Shown here in pieces: positions 1-5,664 of a DNA stretch of 5,816 nucleotides. The notes under the pieces were generated by a model, which made no database searches, was not told the origin of the DNA, and worked only from the letters and a program-made list of their open reading frames with translations. This stretch comes from Chlamydiia bacterium (GTDB lineage: Bacteria > Chlamydiota > Chlamydiia > Chlamydiales > FEN-1388): contig JAHFTM010000133.1 of assembly GCA_023269335.1 (NCBI GenBank), positions 1 to 5,816 on the forward strand. The letters run 5' to 3'. Made by a program: the position numbers and the translations under genes. How positions within the stretch are numbered: position 1 is the stretch's first letter; each line of letters opens with the position of its first letter.

Positions 1-549
1 GATGTAATCAAGAATAGCTTTTATTGCTAGAGCATAGCTAGAGGCTTCTTTGGCAGAGTGCATGCAAGGCTCAGACACGATTTCAAGCAAAGGAACGCCT
101 GCTCGGTTATAGTCGACTCCTGCAAAGTTTGTAAAGTGCTTCAGCATACCAGCATCATCTTCTAAGTGCGCATGATTCACTTGGAATACTTTTTCTGTGT
201 CACCTACAGCTGCAACAATCGTCCCGCCAATAACAATAGGATACTGAAATTGGGTGATTTGGAAATTACGTGGGCTATCAGGATAAAAGTAGGATTTTCT
301 ATCAAACTGGCTGAAATTGGCAACTGTTGCACCTATCGCTAAACCAAACTGCGCAGCTTTTTTTACAGCTTCCTGATTAATCACGGGAAGTGCTCCTGGC
401 ATACCTGTACATACTTCTGAGATATTTGTATTGGGTTCATCGCCAAAGTGATTTGGTGCACTGCTAAAAAGTTTGGATTTAGTATTCAGCTCGGCATGGA
501 TTTCAAGGCCTATGACCGGCTCCCAGTCGTGATGATGATCTGTTTTCAT
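1..549 (-). CDS. gatB: Aspartyl/glutamyl-tRNA amidotransferase subunit B (GatB), N-terminal part, cut by window edge
   Basis: GatB is the kinase subunit of the cytosolic GatCAB complex: it activates the carboxyl group of Glu or Asp misacylated on tRNA(Gln)/tRNA(Asn) so that ammonia from GatA can amidate it. The 183 visible residues are the start of a family usually near 480 residues, so the carboxyl two thirds, including the tRNA-binding helical and YqeY-like parts, lie outside the window. Visible family signatures are [19 protein letters not shown] (12-30), [11 protein letters not shown] (46-56), [17 protein letters not shown] (83-99), HLEDDAGM (128-135) and [12 protein letters not shown] (146-157). 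Glu16 and His18 of GLEIH are the likely metal-binding pair by family knowledge. The ATG at 549-547 is chosen because it places WEPVIGLE at residue 9, as is usual, and is preceded by a purine-rich AGAGAG ribosome site. The frame is open to base 1 and in phase with it. It is the third gene of the gatC-gatA-gatB operon, 25 bases after gatA. A run of three histidines near the amino terminus (5-7) is a minor oddity. Confidence 0.97.
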   Translation of the reverse strand, partial: MKTDHHHDWEPVIGLEIHAELNTKSKLFSSAPNHFGDEPNTNISEVCTGMPGALPVINQEAVKKAAQFGLAIGATVANFSQFDRKSYFYPDSPRNFQITQFQYPIVIGGTIVAAVGDTEKVFQVNHAHLEDDAGMLKHFTNFAGVDYNRAGVPLLEIVSEPCMHSAKEASSYALAIKAILDYI

Positions 550-574
550 GAATTTCTCTCTTTCTTCTCGCGCG

Positions 575-2032
575 TTACTCTTGAAAGCCTTGCGGTATTT
601 TTTTATAGTAGTCTGTCACAAGCTCGTGAGCAAATGCTGCCTGACAGACAAGTGCATCTTTCATTTGTGGTCCTGTAAGTTGGAAACCGATGGGTCTTGC
701 GTCGGCTGTAAAGCCTGCCGGTATGCTCAAAGCTGGTACACCACCAAGGTTAGCACCGATTGTATAGATATCAGCTAGGTACATCTCCAGCGGATCTTTG
801 ATGCTACCGATTTCAAAGGCAGCAGTAGGCGTGACAGGAGTAGCTATCAGATCGCACTTGGAAAAGGCCTCTTTATATTTTTGTAAAACAAGTGTGCGCA
901 CCTTCTGTGCTTTTCTGTAATAAGCCTCCTGGTAGCCTGAAGAAAGTACAAAGGTACCAAGCATAATACGGCGTTTAACTTCAGCACCGAAGCCTTCTTG
1001 ACGAGAAAAATCGTAGACTTCATCCAGCGTTACAGCTTTTGTAGATCGATTGCCATAACGAATACCGTCAAAGCGCGACAGGTTTGTTGATGCTTCAGCT
1101 GTAGCTAGGATGTAGTAGATGGCAATAGAGTACTTCAAGATGGAAAGATCCACCTCAACAATTTCAGCACCTAAGTCTTTGTATATTTTCAAAGTCTCGT
1201 CAAAGGAGTGCCGCACCTCTTGACTCAATCCTTCAAGAAACTGCCAGGGCACACCAATTTTCATGCCTTTGATTGGTTTATTCAGATTGGCAACAATTAC
1301 ATCTGGTTCTTTAAATGTGCTTGTGGAGTCTTTTTCAGAATGACGTCCGATGATTTCCATCATCAAGGCAATGTCTTGAACACAGTTTGCAAAGGGGCCA
1401 ATTTGATCAAGTGAGGAGCCGAAGGCTACTAGACCATAGCGCGATACTCTTCCATAGGTAGGCTTAAAGCCATAAACTCCACATAAAGAGGCAGGTTGTC
1501 TAATCGAGCCACCTGTGTCAGAGCCAAGGGCGAGAGGGCAAAGACGGGCAGCGATCGCTGCGGCAGAGCCGCCTGATGAGCCGCCTGGAGAACAGGTAAG
1601 CTTCCATGGGTTTTTGGTAGTTTGTAGGGCAGAATTTTCACACGAAGAGCCCATAGCAAATTCATCGAGATTTGTTTTGCCGATGATAATAGCATCTTCT
1701 TGTTCCAGAAGCTCTGTGACAGTGGCATTAAAAGGAGCTTTAAAATTGGTCAAAAATTTAGAAGCACAGGTTGTAGTTTCACCTTTGACATGCATATTGT
1801 CTTTTAAAGCTATGGGAATAGCAGCTAGCCTTCCAATCTTTTCGCCGCGCTTTCTTTTTTCATCAAGTTTTTGCGCTTGCAGGGTGGCTTTTTCCTTGTA
1901 GACAGTCAAAAACGCACCAAGTGTGGGGTTATATTTTTCTATGCGGTCAAAGTAGCCTTTCATAATTTCTTGCGCTGAAAGGGAACCTTGACTGAACTGT
2001 TTGGTGAGTTCTGTAGCAGAGTCTTTGTACAT
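575..2032 (-). CDS. gatA: Aspartyl/glutamyl-tRNA amidotransferase subunit A (GatA)
   Basis: GatA is the glutaminase subunit of GatCAB. It hydrolyses glutamine and channels ammonia to GatB for transamidation of Glu-tRNA(Gln) and/or Asp-tRNA(Asn). The 485-residue product has the full length of the family and an intact amidase-signature fold. The catalytic Ser-cisSer-Lys triad is readable as Lys77 in ALKDN, Ser152 in the glycine/serine-rich GGSSGGS (150-156) and Ser176 in [11 protein letters not shown] (170-180); the spacing of 75 and 99 residues matches the known triad of characterised GatA proteins. Other family blocks are [10 protein letters not shown] (121-130) and [20 protein letters not shown] (188-207). 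The start ATG (2032-2030) lies 6 bases after the gatC stop, with the Shine-Dalgarno-like AAGGGAG embedded in the last codons of gatC and a second purine run (AAAAGAAG) directly before the ATG, so translation is probably coupled. The amino terminus (MYKDSA) and the [18 protein letters not shown] region resemble chlamydial GatA. No frameshift or missing residue was seen. Confidence 0.98.
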   Translation of the reverse strand: MYKDSATELTKQFSQGSLSAQEIMKGYFDRIEKYNPTLGAFLTVYKEKATLQAQKLDEKRKRGEKIGRLAAIPIALKDNMHVKGETTTCASKFLTNFKAPFNATVTELLEQEDAIIIGKTNLDEFAMGSSCENSALQTTKNPWKLTCSPGGSSGGSAAAIAARLCPLALGSDTGGSIRQPASLCGVYGFKPTYGRVSRYGLVAFGSSLDQIGPFANCVQDIALMMEIIGRHSEKDSTSTFKEPDVIVANLNKPIKGMKIGVPWQFLEGLSQEVRHSFDETLKIYKDLGAEIVEVDLSILKYSIAIYYILATAEASTNLSRFDGIRYGNRSTKAVTLDEVYDFSRQEGFGAEVKRRIMLGTFVLSSGYQEAYYRKAQKVRTLVLQKYKEAFSKCDLIATPVTPTAAFEIGSIKDPLEMYLADIYTIGANLGGVPALSIPAGFTADARPIGFQLTGPQMKDALVCQAAFAHELVTDYYKKIPQGFQE

Positions 2033-2038
2033 CTTCTT

Positions 2039-2347
2039 TTACGCTCCCTTCAAAACTGTTGGTACGCGGATAAGCCCACCAATATGCTGTGGTGCATTTT
2101 TTAAAAATTCTTCGCGTGAAAGAACTTCCCCAGTCAAGTCTTCTCGAAGGGGTGCTTGTGTGAGACTTTCAGAAACGTTATTGCAAGGAACAAGGCCTTT
2201 ACCTTCGGTGTCAATCTCGCCTAAAAGCTCAATATAGCCGATAATTTTTTGCATATCATGAAGGAGAGCTTCTTCTTGTTCTTCTGTACAAGCAATGCGA
2301 CAGAGTTTCGCAAGATAGCGCACCGTTTCTTTGTTGATGTCTGCCAT
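2039..2347 (-). CDS. gatC: Aspartyl/glutamyl-tRNA amidotransferase subunit C (GatC)
   Basis: GatC is the small non-catalytic belt that wraps the GatA-GatB interface and stabilises the amidotransferase. The product is 102 residues, normal for the family (about 95-105). It shows the amino-terminal helical part (VRYLAKLCRIACTEEQEEAL), the PLREDLTGEVLSREEFLKNA segment with its characteristic LRxD, and the closing block AP-HIGGLIRVPTVL. The frame stays open upstream to 2437, but the ATG at 2347-2345 is chosen because the product then begins MADINKETVRYLAKL at the usual place and AGGA (2357-2354) lies 6 bases upstream; the extra 30 residues of a longer start (rich in S/R/F) have no family counterpart and would cover the putative promoter. 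It is the first gene of the gatCAB operon, reading away from the plus-strand genes. Confidence 0.96.
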   Translation of the reverse strand: MADINKETVRYLAKLCRIACTEEQEEALLHDMQKIIGYIELLGEIDTEGKGLVPCNNVSESLTQAPLREDLTGEVLSREEFLKNAPQHIGGLIRVPTVLKGA

Positions 2348-2380
2348 AAAATTTCCTGAATTTCGTGAGGTAGAGCGTGA

Positions 2381-2409
2381 ATCATAAAACATTCGTTCAT
2401 ATATGAGAA
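2381..2409 (-). promoter_or_regulatory. Putative housekeeping-sigma promoter of gatCAB
   Basis: Read on the minus strand, TTCTCA (2409-2404, four of six matches to TTGACA) is followed after exactly 17 bases by TATGAT (2386-2381, five of six matches to TATAAT). The predicted transcription start near 2374 would leave a leader of about 27 bases before the gatC ATG, holding its AGGA ribosome site. The spacing is ideal, but the elements are short and the region is AT-rich, so this is a prediction from consensus only. Confidence 0.5.
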
Positions 2410-2427
2410 GGCAAATGACAACCGAAA

Positions 2428-2443
2428 AAGATTGCAAAATCTT
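2428..2443. repeat. Short perfect inverted repeat with GCAA loop in the divergent intergenic region
   Basis: AAGATT (2428-2433), a four-base GCAA spacer and AATCTT (2438-2443) form a perfect 6-bp inverted repeat. It overlaps the proposed -35 of the plus-strand promoter and lies about 20 bases upstream of the proposed -35 of the gatCAB promoter. It could be a dyad operator, or may be chance in AT-rich DNA. It is too weak and lacks the T-tract needed for an intrinsic terminator. Confidence 0.35.
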
Positions 2444-2459
2444 GAAGCGCAGGTATAAT
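2432..2459 (+). promoter_or_regulatory. Putative housekeeping-sigma promoter of the epimerase-paralog-rlmH gene set
   Basis: A perfect -10 hexamer TATAAT (2454-2459) is preceded, after 16 bases, by TTGCAA (2432-2437), which matches four of six positions of TTGACA. The predicted start near 2466 gives a leader of about 23 bases before the ATG at 2489, including the AAGG ribosome site (2480-2483). The perfect -10 and sensible leader length make this the better-supported of the two divergent promoters. The -35 sits inside the 2428-2443 inverted repeat. Confidence 0.55.
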
Positions 2460-2488
2460 TCATTTTTTAATTAATAAATAAGGTACAT

Positions 2489-3352
2489 ATGCGTCTTTTG
2501 CTCATTGGTTCTTCTGGTTTTATAGGGTCTCAGTTGCAAGCACATCTCAAGTGTGAGGGACATGAAATAGCAACGTTGAAGCGTCCCTCTTGTGTTTGGG
2601 ATCCTGAAAAGGATGTTTTGGATGAAAGGCTACTTGAGGGTTTTGATGCTATAATTAACCTAGCAGGTGAAAGCGTGGTTGCCTTTCGCTGGACAAAAGC
2701 GAAAAAACAAAGAATTCATGATAGCCGTGTAAAGGTGGTTAAGCTTTTAGCCAATGGCATCAAAAAACTCAAAAATCCACCGAAAATTTTTATTTCAGCT
2801 TCAGCTTGCGGCATTTATGGCTCACGAGGTGATGAAGAGCTTTCAGAAAGTTCATCACTAGGTTCAAATTTTCTAGCCACAGTATGCCAAGAGTGGGAAG
2901 CAGAAGCAGAAAAAATAAAACAGTTTGGAATACGAACAGTCATGTTGCGCTTTGGCATTGTTTTGGGAAAAGGCGGTATTTTAAAAAAGCTGTTTTTGCC
3001 CTTTAAAATGGGTCTTGGTGGCAAAATTGGCTCAGGTAAGCAATGGATGAGCTGGATCACAATTAATGATGTGCAGCGCTCCATTTCCTTTTTACTTGAA
3101 AGTAAGCTTTCAGGGCCCATAAACCTAGTGAGTCCGAATCCCGTCACCAATGCTTTTTTTACTGACACAGTTGCGCAAGCTTTACAGCGTCCCGCGTTTT
3201 GTACCCTACCAGCTTTTATACTTCGCCTTGTATGCGGCACGATGGCCGATGAGCTTTTTTTATCTTCTGAACGAGTGCTTCCTCAAAAACTTTGTGAGGC
3301 AGGATTTACCTTTCAGGATCCAGAACTCACAGCTTCTCTTCTACAAAAGTAA
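2489..3352 (+). CDS. TIGR01777/YfcH family atypical SDR NAD(P)-binding protein (epimerase-like)
   Basis: This 287-residue protein belongs to the atypical short-chain dehydrogenase/epimerase group represented by E. coli YfcH and human SDR39U1. The exact substrate of the family is not established, and members are often mislabelled as cell division inhibitor SulA. The amino-terminal Rossmann motif GSSGFIG (7-13) binds the dinucleotide; NLAGES (57-62), SASACGIYG (103-111), RFGIVLG (154-160) and GSGKQWMSWI (181-190) are family blocks in the expected order. The classical SDR YxxxK catalytic pair is not evident; the Tyr110 of the IYG motif is followed by GSRG, as is normal for this atypical group. 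The carboxyl end PAFILRLVCG-MADELFLSS-RVLPQKL-EAGF (241-273) fits the DUF1731 tail domain. The start ATG has AAGG five bases upstream and the Rossmann motif at the usual position. It is probably cytosolic. It is the first plus-strand gene, 39 bases ahead of the paralog pair and possibly co-transcribed with it. Confidence 0.9.
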   Translation: MRLLLIGSSGFIGSQLQAHLKCEGHEIATLKRPSCVWDPEKDVLDERLLEGFDAIINLAGESVVAFRWTKAKKQRIHDSRVKVVKLLANGIKKLKNPPKIFISASACGIYGSRGDEELSESSSLGSNFLATVCQEWEAEAEKIKQFGIRTVMLRFGIVLGKGGILKKLFLPFKMGLGGKIGSGKQWMSWITINDVQRSISFLLESKLSGPINLVSPNPVTNAFFTDTVAQALQRPAFCTLPAFILRLVCGTMADELFLSSERVLPQKLCEAGFTFQDPELTASLLQK

Positions 3353-3367
3353 ACTCTCAGGTATACT
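3346..3367 (+). promoter_or_regulatory. Weak candidate internal promoter before the paralog pair
   Basis: TATACT (3362-3367, five of six matches to TATAAT) lies in the 39-base gap upstream of the GTG start. The best -35 partner is TCTACA at 3340-3345 (four of six matches, 16-base spacer), which lies in the last codons of the epimerase gene. It would allow the paralogs and rlmH to be transcribed apart from the epimerase, but one good hexamer in AT-rich DNA is slim evidence. Confidence 0.22.
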
Positions 3368-3380
3368 GTATGCTCCAGTT

Positions 3381-3394
3381 AGGAGAGACATGTG
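3381..3394 (+). promoter_or_regulatory. Ribosome site that sets the GTG start, overlapping an ATG-TGA start-stop
   Basis: AGGAG (3381-3385) is a strong Shine-Dalgarno sequence six bases before GTG (3392-3394). An ATG at 3390-3392 sits four bases after AGGAG in another frame but is followed directly by TGA (3393-3395), so it cannot encode a protein. The GTG frame is the only productive one near this ribosome site, hence the GTG start for the first paralog. Confidence 0.75.
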
Positions 3395-4315
3395 AATATT
3401 AAGAACTTACTTCAAAAAAAGCTTATAAAAGCGCTTATCATTATTGCTTTGGGCTATTTATCTTATCGGGTCGTTCATTTCATAGACAGCCGTGCTGAGG
3501 GCTTTACGATGGAGAAAATCCATTCCACGCTGCCTTATAGCCAAAAATGGGCTGTACCTATGAGTCAAGAGCAGATTGACTTTGCTAACAGCATTCTTGA
3601 TCAGCCTTTTCATTATTTGGGCAGGGGTTTTCAATGCTATGCTTTTGTTAGTGCTGACAATAAGTATGTACTAAAATTTTTTCGTCATCACAGGATGCGC
3701 CTGCCGCAATTTTTAGATTATGTTCCTGATTCTATTCCTTTTGTAAAGCAGTTCAAAAAAGATAAAAAGGCTTCTTGTAAAAAGCGCATGCGCTACCTTT
3801 TTACAGGAATAAAAGTGGGATTTGAAAATGCACAAGAGGAAACAGCTCTGCTTTTTGTTCATCTCAACAAGACTCAAAAGCAGCATAAAACAGTGAAAGT
3901 TATTGATAAAATCGGCAATGAGTACCTTGTAGATATGGACGAGGTTGAATTTATGCTGCAGCGAAAAGCAGTGCATATCAAGCCAACGATTGAAGAGCTT
4001 ATGAGCCAGGGAAAAGTTGATGAGGCCAAAGAGAGGCTTTCGCAGATTTATGATCTCCTTGTAAAATGTGCTAAAAAAGGTATTCAGGATACTGATGGAG
4101 CACTCATTCGTAAAAATAACTTAGGTTATTTAGATGATCATGCCATCTACATTGACTCAGGGAAGCTAGCCTTGAAGGAATCAATAAAGAACCGTGAAGT
4201 TTTTGCCAAAGATCTCAAGCGACTTTACCCCCTTCACAAATGGTTGAAAGAAAAATATCCGCAGCTTGCCACCTATTTCGATGAGCGAAGACAAAAGGCG
4301 ATCAATGAACTTTAA
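3392..4315 (+). CDS. Membrane-anchored protein of unknown function, kinase-like motifs (paralog 1)
   Basis: I do not recognise this 307-residue protein as a named family. A lysine-rich amino end precedes one hydrophobic segment (about 12-29, ALIIIALGYLSY core) with no clear cleavage motif, so it is probably a membrane anchor. The soluble part begins with a glycine-rich hairpin LGRGFQCYAF (76-85) and YVLKFF with Lys95 (92-97), followed by a basic variable stretch (103-145). A helical region (KPTIEELM...DEAKERLSQIYDLLVKCAKKG, 197-230) leads into D233-x-DGALIR, N243LG and AIYID255SGK (251-258). By pattern these could be the G-loop, ATP lysine, and Asn plus DxG metal ligands of a divergent protein-kinase/APH-like fold; N243 to D255 is 12 residues against about 13 in classical kinases, but no HRD is seen. 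The start is GTG with AGGAG six bases upstream. It overlaps its downstream paralog by 11 bases. The gene is intact; function, and the kinase idea, are inference. Confidence 0.85.
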   Translation: MNIKNLLQKKLIKALIIIALGYLSYRVVHFIDSRAEGFTMEKIHSTLPYSQKWAVPMSQEQIDFANSILDQPFHYLGRGFQCYAFVSADNKYVLKFFRHHRMRLPQFLDYVPDSIPFVKQFKKDKKASCKKRMRYLFTGIKVGFENAQEETALLFVHLNKTQKQHKTVKVIDKIGNEYLVDMDEVEFMLQRKAVHIKPTIEELMSQGKVDEAKERLSQIYDLLVKCAKKGIQDTDGALIRKNNLGYLDDHAIYIDSGKLALKESIKNREVFAKDLKRLYPLHKWLKEKYPQLATYFDERRQKAINEL

Positions 4316-5234
4316 GAAGATGTTTTTGTACTCCCTTGGAGCTATTCTGGGAGCGGTTGTGTTGTATAAAGCGTATGGCTTTACTACAAAACAGATGAAG
4401 CGTACAAAAAAAGAATTTTCTATTCAGAAAGTAAGTTCTGAAAAAAAGTACCAGCTACAAGAGCCTTTAAAGGCTTCTCAGGATGATATTGAACGTGCCA
4501 ATGCGATTTTAGCACAGCCCTTTTTCTTTTTAGGCCGCGGTAGGCAGTGCTACGCCTTTTTGAGTAGCGATGGGCACTATGTGTTGAAATTTTTTCAGCA
4601 AGATCGTTTTCGCGTTGCCAAAGATTATGTGGCCTTTTTGCCAGATTCTTTTTTGGGTAAAAAATTACGAAAAAGAAAAGCCAAACTGAAAGACAATAAG
4701 CGTGAAAAGGCGCTGTTAAGTTTTGAGCTGGCAAAAAAATATGTTGCTAGCGAAACGGGTGTTACATTCCTTCATCTTGAAGCTACAAAAAATCAACATC
4801 AAAGCGTGGTCTGCCTAGATAAAAGAGGCAAGCTGATCTCAATACCACTTGATACGGTGCAGTTTGCTTTACAAAAGCGTGCCAAGCTTGTAAAACCAAC
4901 TCTTATTGCACTGATGCATGAGAATAAAATGGATGAGGCTAAAGTGCGTATTGAGCAGATCTTTGATCTGCTTGTCACTTGCGCAAAGCAGGGGATTTGC
5001 GATAGCGACGGGGCGCTTGTGCGAAATGATAACTTAGGATTTTTAGAAGATAAAGCGATCTATATTGACATCGGCAAGCTATTCAAAGTAAAAACGCCTA
5101 TTACCAAGGCGCTCTTTGAACACGATTTAAGACGGTTGCGTCCTTTAGATAACTGGTTGATAAAGAACTATCCTGCCCTTGGCGCACATTTTGAATTTTG
5201 CCAAACAAAAGCAATTGATCAATTTCATGATTAA
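4305..5234 (+). CDS. Membrane-anchored protein of unknown function, kinase-like motifs (paralog 2)
   Basis: This 309-residue protein is a clear paralog of its upstream neighbour. By hand count, about 74 of 157 positions are identical over residues 151-307, and the key motifs fall at the same residue numbers: LGRGRQCYAF (76-85), YVLKFF with Lys95, D233SDGALVR, N243LG and AIYID255IGK. A hydrophobic stretch (6-21, LYSLGAILGAVVLY) is a likely membrane segment, followed by a strongly basic run (22-36). The region 103-140 is very lysine/arginine-rich and differs from paralog 1, with a small compensating indel. The ATG at 4305 is chosen over an in-frame TTG at 4266 because AAAAGG lies six bases upstream and because this start gives the same MN-aromatic/aliphatic-K amino end and motif numbering as paralog 1. 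It overlaps the upstream stop by 11 bases and rlmH by 8, implying coupled translation. No named family was recognised; the kinase-like reading is a hypothesis. Confidence 0.87.
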   Translation: MNFKKMFLYSLGAILGAVVLYKAYGFTTKQMKRTKKEFSIQKVSSEKKYQLQEPLKASQDDIERANAILAQPFFFLGRGRQCYAFLSSDGHYVLKFFQQDRFRVAKDYVAFLPDSFLGKKLRKRKAKLKDNKREKALLSFELAKKYVASETGVTFLHLEATKNQHQSVVCLDKRGKLISIPLDTVQFALQKRAKLVKPTLIALMHENKMDEAKVRIEQIFDLLVTCAKQGICDSDGALVRNDNLGFLEDKAIYIDIGKLFKVKTPITKALFEHDLRRLRPLDNWLIKNYPALGAHFEFCQTKAIDQFHD

Positions 5235-5649
5235 GATCAAATTTTTGTCCGTCGGCAAAACAAAAGAAGCTTGGCTCGAAGAGGGGATTGAAGAGTATAT
5301 CAAGCGCCTATCGGCAAGTGTTAGCTTTGAGTTTCTTTGGTTTAAAGACGAAAGCTTACTTGAATTAGCGATCCGTAAAGAAAAACAAACTATCCTTTTA
5401 GATCCACACGGCAAAGCAGTGGACAGCCTAGGTTTTAGCGATGTTCTGTTTCAAGAAATTGAAAAGGGTGGCTCACGCCTGGTTTTTGCAATTGGAGGTC
5501 CGGCTGGTTTTTCTGAGGAAATAAAAAAAGCAGCCTTGCTTGTCAGCCTTTCTAAAATGACCTTTACTCATCAAATGACAAGGCTGATTTTGATGGAGCA
5601 GATCTTTCGTGCCTTTGAGATCCGTAAGGGTACAGGCTACCACAAATAG
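5227..5649 (+). CDS. rlmH: 23S rRNA (pseudouridine(1915)-N3)-methyltransferase RlmH
   Basis: RlmH is a SPOUT-class, SAM-dependent enzyme that methylates N3 of pseudouridine 1915 in helix 69 of 23S rRNA in assembled 70S ribosomes, acting as a homodimer in the cytosol. The product shows the family amino end IKIKFLSVGKTKEAWLEEGI (2-21), the LLDPHGK strand-loop (57-63), the SAM-binding trefoil-knot loop FAIGGPAGFSEE (87-98), and the carboxyl block THQMTRLILMEQIFRAFEI (114-132) ending in the hallmark GYHK. At 140 residues it is about 15 shorter than the usual 155-residue proteins; the loss falls between roughly residues 38 and 52, outside the knot. The ATG at 5227 is preferred to an in-frame ATG at 5179 because the family begins with this MIKIK segment. 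No good Shine-Dalgarno is seen, and the start overlaps the upstream gene by 8 bases, so translation is probably coupled to it. Confidence 0.95.
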   Translation: MIKIKFLSVGKTKEAWLEEGIEEYIKRLSASVSFEFLWFKDESLLELAIRKEKQTILLDPHGKAVDSLGFSDVLFQEIEKGGSRLVFAIGGPAGFSEEIKKAALLVSLSKMTFTHQMTRLILMEQIFRAFEIRKGTGYHK

Positions 5650-5653
5650 GAAG
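5648..5653 (+). promoter_or_regulatory. Ribosome binding site of the downstream PLP-enzyme gene
   Basis: AGGAAG overlaps the rlmH stop codon (TAG 5647-5649) and lies 11 bases before the ATG at 5665. The spacing is longer than ideal, but it is the only purine-rich site available and supports the ATG at 5665 as the start. Confidence 0.55.
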
Positions 5654-5664
5654 TAGTCAACGGT

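Noticed and set aside
448..778. Two 76-codon plus-strand open frames (448-678 and 548-778)
   Set aside because: They overlap gatB and gatA in antisense and show no family resemblance.
1515..1901. A 128-codon open frame on the plus strand inside gatA
   Set aside because: It is antisense to the amidase-signature region of gatA; its amino-acid makeup reflects the complement of the conserved Gly/Ser-rich segment.
2039..2437. Longer GatC of 132 residues starting at 2437
   Set aside because: The extra 30 residues have no family counterpart and would cover the candidate promoter, while the start at 2347 has AGGA at good spacing and gives the normal family length.
2428..2443. Intrinsic terminator reading of the AAGATT-GCAA-AATCTT hairpin
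   Set aside because: The stem is only six AT-rich pairs, no T-tract follows, and it sits between divergent gene starts where no transcript needs to end.
2815..3240. A 141-codon open frame on the minus strand inside the epimerase gene
   Set aside because: It lies wholly opposite a well-supported gene, its product is a low-complexity Ser/Lys/Pro mix with no recognisable motif, and no ribosome site of note precedes it.
4266..4304. TTG (4266) or ATG (4281) start for paralog 2, adding up to 13 residues
   Set aside because: The ATG at 4305 has AAAAGG six bases upstream and gives motif numbering identical to paralog 1.
5179..5226. Longer RlmH starting at 5179
   Set aside because: The added 16 residues lie inside the paralog 2 gene and precede the canonical MIKIK amino end of the family.
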